From: an uncultured Bacillota bacterium
GTDB taxonomy: Bacteria; Bacillota_I; Bacilli_A; RFN20; CAG-826
Assembly: GCA_937876465.1 (NCBI GenBank)
Contig: CALEHV010000031.1
Coordinates: 1 to 5,156, forward strand
Length of the DNA: 5,156 nucleotides
Direction of reading: 5' to 3'
Part shown: one piece after another, positions 1 to 5,156 of the stretch
How positions within the stretch are numbered: the first letter of the stretch is position 1
How the letters are laid out: every line of letters starts with the position of its first letter
Notes under the pieces: generated by a model
The model's database searches: none
What the model saw: only the letters and a program-made list of their open reading frames with translations
Told to the model about the DNA's origin: nothing
Position numbers and translations under genes: made by a program

Positions 1-11
1 GAGGAGGGCCA

Positions 12-935
12 TCAGCTTAAACCAGCCAATGACCTCATCACTAAATCCACATCCTTATTTTCCAATTCTTGAATGATGTGAAGATAAACTTTCTGAGTTG
101 TTGTCATGGTTGAATGACCTAATCGTTTTGCAACGCTTGCAATTGAAACTCCTGCAAATAGAAGCAACGAAGCATGTGTATGTCTTAGTCCGTGAACAGT
201 TATCAAAGGAACGTTAGCTTCCTTACACTTCCTTGTTAAGAAATCATTCACAGTAGAGTTGTAAATTTGATCTTCAACAAAAATTGGACGATCATGAGGC
301 AAATTCTTTACTAAACCTGAGAACTGTGATACCACCATCCAATCAATTTGTATTTTTCTTATCGAGGACTTGTTCTTTGTAGGTTGAAATGAACCACTAT
401 CTTTATAATCCCATGTTTTGTTTATACTTAGTGTTTGATGATTGAAATCAAAGTCATCTGGAGTTATCGCTATCGCTTCAGAGAACCTCATTCCCGTTTT
501 GGCAATTAACATTATCAGCCAATCCATCGATGGCTCCTCCCCTAGATTCATCTTTTGTAGTAATGTGTGAAGCTCGTATTGATTCAAATATTTGATTTTT
601 TTGACTCCTGGTTGCATCCCTTTGATGATTATTTTTCTTGTAGGATCTTTTTCTATGTACCCTTCTTCGACAGCGTCAATCAATGCAGATTTTATTTGAT
701 GGTGAAAATCCATTGTTGTCTGTCTTTCATGAGTTTTTGCGTACTCATTTAATATTTTTTGATATTCAGTTCTATCAATTTCCGAAACTTTTAATTTCGG
801 AGCGAGCTTTTTTATCCACGCCAATGAGAGTTTGTATTTTTGAAGTGTAACTTTTCTAACAGCTCCTTCTTTATACACTTTGATCCATTGTTCATAGTAT
901 TCGTAAAAAAGCATTTTTTTCTTAATGATTTTCAT
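12..935 (-). CDS. Tyrosine recombinase (phage-integrase family), probable hsdS-shuffling recombinase
   Basis: This is a complete 307-residue site-specific recombinase that would cut and rejoin DNA through a covalent 3'-phosphotyrosine intermediate. Residues about 10-100 look like the SAM-like, DNA-binding N-terminal domain of phage and Tn916-type integrases. Residues about 115-300 form the catalytic domain. The catalytic set is visible: Arg150 (TGMRFSE), a lysine in TKNKSS (187 or 189), His248 and Arg251 (HGLRHTHAS), His274 (RLGHS) and the nucleophile Tyr284 (VYLH). The start at 935 is chosen because AAAGGAG lies four bases upstream; Met8 has no such site. The ATG overlaps the stop of the upstream hsdS fragment (ATGA), which suggests translational coupling. 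Recombinases of this family beside hsdS genes are known to rearrange hsdS in Lactobacillales. That role here is inferred from the two repeat-bounded hsdS fragments next to it. A prophage or ICE integrase is the alternative, but no other phage or ICE gene is visible. Confidence 0.95.
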   Translation of the reverse strand: MKIIKKKMLFYEYYEQWIKVYKEGAVRKVTLQKYKLSLAWIKKLAPKLKVSEIDRTEYQKILNEYAKTHERQTTMDFHHQIKSALIDAVEEGYIEKDPTRKIIIKGMQPGVKKIKYLNQYELHTLLQKMNLGEEPSMDWLIMLIAKTGMRFSEAIAITPDDFDFNHQTLSINKTWDYKDSGSFQPTKNKSSIRKIQIDWMVVSQFSGLVKNLPHDRPIFVEDQIYNSTVNDFLTRKCKEANVPLITVHGLRHTHASLLLFAGVSIASVAKRLGHSTMTTTQKVYLHIIQELENKDVDLVMRSLAGLS

Positions 936-939
936 TTTT

Positions 940-946
940 CTCCTTT
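940..946 (-). promoter_or_regulatory. Ribosome-binding site of the recombinase
   Basis: AAAGGAG on the minus strand lies four bases before the ATG at 935. It sits inside the last codons of hsdS cassette 2 (tail residues after LHQRE: GFKMKGEK), so the recombinase initiation signal is built into the unique sequence just after the 27-bp repeat. Ribosomes finishing cassette 2 would terminate on top of the start codon. Cassette 2 has no good start codon of its own, so this site probably works independently. Confidence 0.85.
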
Positions 947-958
947 CATTTTAAAACC

Positions 959-985
959 CTCACGCTGATGAAGGGTGATAAGGTT
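959..985 (-). repeat. 27-bp direct repeat, copy 2 (encodes NLITLHQRE)
   Basis: These 27 bases match 1469-1495 without a mismatch, in the same orientation. They encode the nine residues NLITLHQRE at the end of a TRD module. The bases on both sides differ between copies: beyond one end the protein continues GFKMKGEK here and YI-stop in the other copy, and inward the similarity falls to scattered codons. Perfect identity limited to this block, between otherwise divergent modules, fits a recombination or gene-conversion boundary. Confidence 0.85.
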
Positions 986-1399
986 GTCGATGTTAAATAA
1001 TAACGAACTAATTTTGTTCTGCTCACTGTCATTCGATGGATACTTAATATCCATATCAGAGATCATTTCTAAACGAACGGAATCAACAGTTGCTTTTGCA
1101 GTCATCGACATCGCTCTTTTATAGAACTTGGTCGAGAAATACCAATAGAAATATTTCGCGTTTAAATTTTCAAAATCAGCCATTTTATAGCATCTTTGGT
1201 GTAAATCAAACTTACCATTCACATAATGAAAGACCCTGCCAATATTCCCATCGCCAATAGTTATAACCGCCTCTTCATCATATAAATATTTGTTACTTTT
1301 GACAGCAATGTCAGAGCGAATAAAGAATGGGTATTGACCGTCTTCAACCTGGTCTTGAGTATTACTCTTTCCGGTTGTTATAGAACATAATTCTTTTGC

Positions 1400-1418
1400 C
1401 TTACGCTGTTCCCAAGAA
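1400..1418 (-). repeat. 19-bp direct repeat, copy 2 (encodes SWEQRK)
   Basis: The plus-strand sequence cttacgctgttcccaagaa is identical to 1982-2000 and in the same orientation. It encodes SWEQRK at the start of the TRD module. Identity stops at once on both sides (KAKE here against KLGN in the other copy). Together with the 27-bp repeat at 959-985 it frames cassette 2. Confidence 0.8.
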
Positions 1419-1453
1419 TAATAAAAAAGTGCAGAATCTTTTTTTCTACACTT
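1417..1453 (-). terminator. Possible intrinsic terminator between the two hsdS fragments
   Basis: On the minus strand, AAGTGTAGAA (1453-1444) can pair with TTCTGCACTT (1436-1427): ten pairs including one U-G wobble, around a seven-base loop. A T-rich run (TTTTATTATT) follows immediately. This has the form of a Rho-independent terminator for transcripts coming from hsdR and cassette 1. The stem has only three G-C pairs, so its strength is uncertain. If active it would separate cassette 2 and the recombinase from the hsdR transcript. Confidence 0.5.
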
Positions 1454-1468
1454 AAATATTTAAATATA

Positions 1469-1495
1469 CTCACGCTGATGAAGGGTGATAAGGTT
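1469..1495 (-). repeat. 27-bp direct repeat, copy 1 (encodes NLITLHQRE)
   Basis: Identical to 959-985 and in the same orientation, 510 bases away. It ends cassette 1. The distance is a multiple of three, so a crossover between the copies keeps the reading frame. Confidence 0.85.
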
Positions 1496-1981
1496 ATCAA
1501 TCTTCAACATAAACGATCCAATTTTCGATTGTTCTTCAAATTGCGTTGGAGTTGAAATATTAATATCCATTACTTTCGTTTTTGAAATATTGTATCTAGA
1601 AATGCCCTGTGCCAAGAGTTCGAGGGATCTTCTAGGTTGAGGTGACCTTAGTAAATACCCAACAAAATATGGATCAATCAATACATCTCCGTTGAAACGA
1701 TAGCCAAAGCAAAAGCTGTTCAAATATGTGTTTTGGCTATTATATAGCCACACTGATGACATCCCTACTTCTTCAGGAGTTTCTGATGACGTAGTAAAGA
1801 ATATGTCTCCATACTTTACTTCACGCTGAGAATTATCTATTTCAATGGGTTCAGTAACAGATCCGTCGGCAATTGGATTTTTAAAAACGTTCATGTAAGT
1901 GACAAATTTTCCATCACCATGTCCGAAGTCATCTTTAGATTTACCAGAAAGCCCAGTATATGTTGTACCAATATTTCCAAG

Positions 1982-2000
1982 CTTACGCTGTTCCCAAGAA
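1982..2000 (-). repeat. 19-bp direct repeat, copy 1 (encodes SWEQRK)
   Basis: Identical to 1400-1418 and in the same orientation, 582 bases away (194 codons, frame-preserving). It opens cassette 1 and lies only four bases from the hsdR stop codon (2005-2007), so the hsdS-derived sequence begins almost exactly at the end of hsdR. Confidence 0.8.
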
Positions 2001-2004
2001 AAAT

Positions 2005-5000
2005 CTAAATGCCATTCAATAGTATATTTCTCAAGAATACATCAGCCTCAAGTCTCACTTCTCTATTTTTAGTGAAATGTTTATTGAGTTTAGCCTCAAG
2101 ATAGATTTTCGCTTTATTGATGTCCAAAGTTTCAAATAATTCATCGTATCTGTTAAATGCGTTTAAATTGGATGCAACTGGATGGAGATTCATCAATTCT
2201 TTAAATTTCGTTTCGTCAATGCCTAAGCCAACCGCTATGTTATGGAGTTCATCGTTATATGCTTTCGATTTGTACTCTGCGATATAATCAGTAAAATTTT
2301 TGCCTTCATCCACTGCTAAACCGTTCTCAACATCATTAAGGAACTGTCTAGCAAAGTTCTGGTCTTCTTGAGACAAGGTTGCGAATAATTTATGCAAATC
2401 ATCCAGTGCTTTCTGCTTGGAGGCTTGATTTCCCGTATTTAAATCCTTCATATACTGCTTGAAACGCGAATTCATATAATTAGCATCAATTTTGGTGCCT
2501 TGAATTTCCACAATATGAGGATTAATTGCATAAGGAGGTTCTTCTCCTGGAATTGGCCTAGCCGGGAATAGTTCTTTATATCTTTGAAGTAATGTCAAAT
2601 AAATGCTCTTATCAAACTTGAGGTCGACGCATGATAAAGAACCATCCGCATGGGTAAAATCGTAATGAGTTTGTTCCCAGAAGAAGCCCTGCAGCTTTGC
2701 TGAGTCCAATTTTTCATTGAACATACTAAAGAGTCTTGAAAATTTCTTTTTCCAGTCGATGTCATTAGAGTTTTTTTCAAAATTGACTATTCCTTCAACC
2801 TTAAAATGGTCATACATATCTTGATATAGAGAATTCATGGAATTAAGATTGGCTTCCAATTTTTCGACAAATATTCCAAAAGGCCTATTGCCAGAATATT
2901 CATCAATCGCCTCATCGAATAAACTGTATGTAGTATGTGGTTTCCTGTACCACACAATGGTGCCATGCTTTTTCTGAGGGCCGAACAATCTGTTTGTTCT
3001 TGAAGCGGCCTGAATAAAGTTTTTGCCTCTAAGCATCTTGTCCAAATAAACGGTATTTATCCACTTAGAATCAAATCCGGTCAAAAGCTGATCGACAACA
3101 ATGACGATGTTAATTTGTTTGTCGTCTTCAATTTTTTGATATGGTTCTTTGTGGGCAAGACGCCTGCAAAGGTCTTTTTTGAAAGCCGCATATCTAGCAT
3201 GATCGAAAAATAGTCCGAACATATCCTTATAATCGGTTAAAATTTCGGTGATTCCATTCATTTTCATGACCGATGTTGAATTGTTGTCATCGCTTGGGTC
3301 AAAAAGAGCGGTAACCTTTAGATTATGTTTTCCGTTCTTCTTATATTCTGAAAATAATTTATAGTAAGAAATCGCCTCAGGAATACTGCTAGTTGCAAAA
3401 ATAGCATGGAAGAGTGAATTAGAGCTTCTGACGCTCCAATTATCAATTATGTCCTCAACAACATTTTTTCTGTATTCCTCTGTTTGAAATTGGGACATTG
3501 GTACCTTCTTTTCGACTTCGACCATAGAACAATCTTTATCGCTTTGGTTCATGTAATATAAGAAGATTTCCTTTTTGGCAGGATCAACCATTGCTTCTGC
3601 TACGGTTTTGGCATTAGCTTCCTTCAATCCGACCTGTTCTCTAAGGTCCTTATCCTTGTAAACGCAAACCGAATATCTATCGAACCCTAGCACATTATGA
3701 TCATCTTCCCTTACTGCGTGAGCGATCGTATACCTATGGAGTTCATCCCCAAAAATATCTACCGTCTCCCTATGATCCGGAGTCCCTGTGAAGCCAAAGA
3801 ACATGGCATTTGGGAACGTATGCTCAATTATTTGATGCATGTCTCCGTTTTGGTCTCGATGACACTCATCGACAATAAAAACGATTTTCTTGCTCTTTAT
3901 TTTATCGATAACTGTGTGTGGTACATCACCGTCCTTAATCCTTGACATCTTTTGGATTGATGAAACGATAACTTTTTCATCCCTATCGCCACTTTTCAAG
4001 AGATTGATTAGGGTATTTGTGTTACTCGTATCATATATAGAATCATCTACATTGGCAAAATTTGTATAGTCCAAGTATGATTGCTCCCCAAGTTCAACTC
4101 TATCAATCAAGAACACAACTTTGTCAGCTATTCCAAGATTAGCGATCAATTGCGCAGTTTTAAACGAGGTGAGAGTCTTACCGCTACCGGTCGTATGCCA
4201 AACATAACCGGCTTTTTGCTCAGATTTTGTCCAGTGAGACTTGGAGACTTTATCAAAAATATCCAAAGCCGCATAGATTTGGTATGGTCTTAGGACCTTC
4301 AGTATTCCATCAGTAGCATCTGGAACCGTGTAAAAACCGATTATTTCGTGCGCCCTTGGAATCATTAAAAGGGAATGCGTAAACTTATCCCATTCTTTTA
4401 TGTAATTATTCTGAGAATCGGTCCATCTGAAATAATAAAGTGGGTTAAATTTACCGTCAGGACCAGGGTTCGCATAATATACAGCATCTTCAGGATTCAT
4501 TGCTATGAACACTTGCACAAGGGAGAAAATTCCAGTGAATGCGTTGTTCGCCATGTATTTTTCTATTTGATATTCCGCAAGCGAGATATCAACATTGCTC
4601 TTTTTTAGCTCAATGTGATAAACAGGCATACCATTAATAAGAAGCATGATATCGCCCCTTCTATTAGGGTATACAGGATTTGTTGTTTTAAATTGAGGTT
4701 GTTCAACTATTTGATACCTGCTTTTGCCACTCGCAATTTCAGTCTTATCGTAAATTTTTAAAGTAATGGGTTTATTAAAATGAGCCGCATCATTAACGTT
4801 ATCGCGGATAATTGTCACACTTTTCCCGTTAATAAACTTACTATTAAGTTCATAAGGACTTTTCAAATTTTTGACAATTTCCAAAATTTGCCTCATTTCA
4901 CCATCAGTCAACGGGCAATTGTTTAAATGATCTACATCGTTATTGTTGTTGAATAAGATATCTGCCCAGTTCTTTATCAAATCCTCTTCTGTTGGGTATT

Positions 5001-5085
5001 TAATAACTTCCTTTTCCCATCCGCAGGCAGTATACAAATATTTTACTAAATCTTTTTCAAAAGCTAATTCGTCATTATAAGGCAT
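2005..5085 (-). CDS. hsdR: Type I restriction enzyme, endonuclease/translocase subunit HsdR
   Basis: This is a complete 1026-residue HsdR, close to the length of EcoR124I-type motor subunits. It binds the HsdM-HsdS methyltransferase, pulls in DNA with ATP and cleaves at a distance from the unmethylated site. The nuclease domain lies at about residues 90-240. It shows the PD-(D/E)xK residues Asp145 (RRGDIMLL) and Glu159-x-Lys161 (HIELKK), followed by the QxxxY motif Gln173-Tyr177. The superfamily 2 helicase core spans about 265-720: Walker A TTGSGKT (298-304), DECH box (406-409), motif III GFTGTP (431-436), motif V VVDQLLTGFDSKW (663-675) and motif VI QAASRTNRLF (692-701). The rest is the C-terminal helical region that contacts the methyltransferase. 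No key residue is missing. The ATG at 5085 has AAGGAGGT five bases upstream. The gene follows an hsdS end by 11 bases, so it is probably co-transcribed and coupled. The TAG stop abuts cassette 1. Confidence 0.97.
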   Translation of the reverse strand: MPYNDELAFEKDLVKYLYTACGWEKEVIKYPTEEDLIKNWADILFNNNNDVDHLNNCPLTDGEMRQILEIVKNLKSPYELNSKFINGKSVTIIRDNVNDAAHFNKPITLKIYDKTEIASGKSRYQIVEQPQFKTTNPVYPNRRGDIMLLINGMPVYHIELKKSNVDISLAEYQIEKYMANNAFTGIFSLVQVFIAMNPEDAVYYANPGPDGKFNPLYYFRWTDSQNNYIKEWDKFTHSLLMIPRAHEIIGFYTVPDATDGILKVLRPYQIYAALDIFDKVSKSHWTKSEQKAGYVWHTTGSGKTLTSFKTAQLIANLGIADKVVFLIDRVELGEQSYLDYTNFANVDDSIYDTSNTNTLINLLKSGDRDEKVIVSSIQKMSRIKDGDVPHTVIDKIKSKKIVFIVDECHRDQNGDMHQIIEHTFPNAMFFGFTGTPDHRETVDIFGDELHRYTIAHAVREDDHNVLGFDRYSVCVYKDKDLREQVGLKEANAKTVAEAMVDPAKKEIFLYYMNQSDKDCSMVEVEKKVPMSQFQTEEYRKNVVEDIIDNWSVRSSNSLFHAIFATSSIPEAISYYKLFSEYKKNGKHNLKVTALFDPSDDNNSTSVMKMNGITEILTDYKDMFGLFFDHARYAAFKKDLCRRLAHKEPYQKIEDDKQINIVIVVDQLLTGFDSKWINTVYLDKMLRGKNFIQAASRTNRLFGPQKKHGTIVWYRKPHTTYSLFDEAIDEYSGNRPFGIFVEKLEANLNSMNSLYQDMYDHFKVEGIVNFEKNSNDIDWKKKFSRLFSMFNEKLDSAKLQGFFWEQTHYDFTHADGSLSCVDLKFDKSIYLTLLQRYKELFPARPIPGEEPPYAINPHIVEIQGTKIDANYMNSRFKQYMKDLNTGNQASKQKALDDLHKLFATLSQEDQNFARQFLNDVENGLAVDEGKNFTDYIAEYKSKAYNDELHNIAVGLGIDETKFKELMNLHPVASNLNAFNRYDELFETLDINKAKIYLEAKLNKHFTKNREVRLEADVFLRNILLNGI

Positions 5086-5090
5086 AAATT

Positions 5091-5098
5091 ACCTCCTT
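5091..5098 (-). promoter_or_regulatory. Strong ribosome-binding site of hsdR, overlapping the hsdS stop codon
   Basis: AAGGAGGT, a near-perfect anti-16S match, ends five bases before the hsdR ATG. Its first two bases are the last two of the TAA stop of the upstream hsdS-like frame. Ribosomes ending hsdS therefore stop on the hsdR initiation site, which suggests translational coupling of the two subunits. No promoter is visible in the short sequence before hsdR. Confidence 0.85.
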
Positions 5099-5156
5099 AA
5101 TTTGGGAACATCCTACTTAAAAGGGATGACTTGATATTTTTAAGCAAATTCAACTT
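5097..5156 (-). CDS. hsdS: C-terminal end of an upstream hsdS gene (partial, cut by the window edge)
   Basis: The frame entering from the right edge reads KLNLLKNIKSSLLSRMFPN and then TAA. This matches the usual C-terminus of type I specificity subunits, where LHQRK is followed by a lysine- and leucine-rich helix ending in a KMF/RMF-like motif. This helix is part of the conserved coiled-coil region that spaces the two TRDs and contacts HsdM. It is exactly the part absent from both silent cassettes. The first visible residue (K) would directly follow the LHQR motif, so the repeat corresponding to 959-985 should lie just outside the window. The evidence is only 19 residues, but the pattern and the position 11 bases before hsdR support it. 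It is most likely the expressed hsdS, with hsdM further upstream. Confidence 0.75.
   Translation of the reverse strand, partial: KLNLLKNIKSSLLSRMFPN

Larger units (their letters stand above)
932..1420 (-). pseudogene. hsdS fragment, cassette 2: silent target-recognition domain without start codon
   Basis: This is one half of a type I specificity subunit: a single target-recognition domain (TRD) of about 162 residues starting YSWEQRKAKELCS and ending NLITLHQREGFKMKGEK. The TRD belongs to a common HsdS type (GQYPFFIRS, YLYDEEAVITIGDGNIG, VFHYVNGKFDLHQRCY, MSMTAKATVDSVRLEMI). The frame is open from 1459, just after the TAA that ends cassette 1, yet contains no ATG, GTG or TTG with a ribosome-binding site before the TRD. 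A GTG at 1222 would begin inside the domain. The fragment also lacks the long conserved helix that follows LHQRK in a whole HsdS; it stops eight residues after LHQRE. A full HsdS has two TRDs and about 400 residues, so this cannot work alone. It is most likely a stored module used by recombination. Its stop overlaps the recombinase ATG by four bases. A decayed remnant is possible, but the frame is undamaged. Confidence 0.85.
1460..2002 (-). pseudogene. hsdS fragment, cassette 1: silent target-recognition domain without start codon
   Basis: This half-HsdS encodes a single TRD of about 180 residues. It starts FSWEQRKLGNIG, continues through YTGLSGKSKDDFGHGDGKF, VKYGDIFFTTSSETPEEVG and SRYNISKTKVMDI, and ends IDNLITLHQREYI with a TAA at 1460-1462. 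These motifs mark a well-known HsdS TRD type, clearly different from the one in cassette 2. The frame is open upstream only to 2041, inside the end of hsdR, where an in-frame TGA (2042-2044) closes it. No ATG, GTG or TTG occurs in frame before the module. The first ATG, at 1894, is internal and would remove the start of the domain. The helix that normally follows LHQRK is missing after two extra residues. I read it as an unexpressed module, to be activated by recombination into a complete hsdS. It follows hsdR with no gap. Confidence 0.85.

Noticed and set aside
1..11. Eleven bases beyond the recombinase stop, including gaggagg on the plus strand, as a ribosome-binding site for a divergent gene
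   Set aside because: No start codon and open frame follow at a suitable distance on the plus strand, and the stretch is too short to judge.
669..679. cagcgt on the plus strand, as a possible inverted copy of the repeat core
   Set aside because: Only six bases match and neither flank resembles the 19-bp or 27-bp repeat. It is within the recombinase coding sequence.
932..1222. Open frame of 96 codons starting at a GTG at 1222
   Set aside because: The GTG encodes a valine inside VFHYVNGKFD, a conserved part of the TRD, and has no ribosome-binding site. The homologous frame extends to about 1420.
1230..1340. Possible promoter for the recombinase on the minus strand (TTGCTG and TTATAT spaced by 17 bases)
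   Set aside because: The -35 match is only three of six bases, and such matches are common by chance in AT-rich coding DNA.
1456..1467. Perfect 12-bp palindrome atatttaaatat next to the 27-bp repeat
   Set aside because: It consists only of A and T in an AT-rich spacer and has no second copy at the end of cassette 2, so chance is a sufficient explanation.
1460..1894. Open frame of 144 codons starting at the ATG at 1894, read as a small gene
   Set aside because: The ATG is internal to the TRD: the same frame upstream encodes SWEQRKLGNIG through the aligned start of the module. There is no ribosome-binding site before it, so the whole fragment is annotated instead.
3697..3945. Plus-strand open frames within hsdR (also 4081-4293 and 4375-4608), one within the recombinase (567-752), and a minus-strand frame at 2595-2780
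   Set aside because: They lie wholly inside well-supported genes in other frames, have no recognisable domains or initiation signals, and look like shadows.

Overview
The window carries most of a type I restriction-modification locus with a recombinase and apparently silent specificity modules. Everything supported is on the minus strand. The DNA is AT-rich, ribosome-binding sites are strong AAGGAGG types, and the HsdS motifs (SWEQRK at the start of a target-recognition domain, NLITLHQR at its end) and the integrase resemble those of low-GC Firmicutes. A Lactobacillales host (Lactobacillaceae, Streptococcus or Enterococcus type) is the best guess, but no marker gene fixes the genus.

Layout in the direction of transcription, from the right edge to the left:
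(1) 5156-5097: the last 19 codons of an hsdS-like gene (specificity subunit). Its stop codon runs into the ribosome-binding site of hsdR.
(2) 5085-2005: an intact hsdR of 1026 residues, with a PD-(D/E)xK nuclease followed by a DECH-box translocase.
(3) About 2002-1460: an hsdS half-gene (cassette 1) with no start codon and no C-terminal helix. It begins against the hsdR stop codon.
(4) 1453-1417: a possible intrinsic terminator.
(5) About 1420-932: a second hsdS half-gene (cassette 2) with a different target-recognition domain (TRD), also without a start codon.
(6) 935-12: a complete tyrosine recombinase of 307 residues, whose ATG overlaps the stop of cassette 2.
hsdM, the rest of the expressed hsdS, and anything beyond the recombinase lie outside the window.

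How it probably works: HsdR is the restriction and translocation subunit that joins HsdM and HsdS. The two half-genes look like stored TRD modules. Each is bounded by the same two short stretches of perfect nucleotide identity, 19 bp encoding SWEQRK and 27 bp encoding NLITLHQRE, with unrelated sequence between. Exchange across these repeats, by the adjacent recombinase or by homologous recombination, would change the TRDs of the expressed hsdS and so the methylation pattern. Recombinase-linked hsdS shuffling is known in Lactobacillales, so the general class is not new. Less usual are the two silent modules in direct rather than inverted orientation, placed downstream of hsdR, with a possible terminator between them. 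No RNA gene, CRISPR array or insertion sequence was seen. No stretch over 300 bases lacks a gene or gene fragment.
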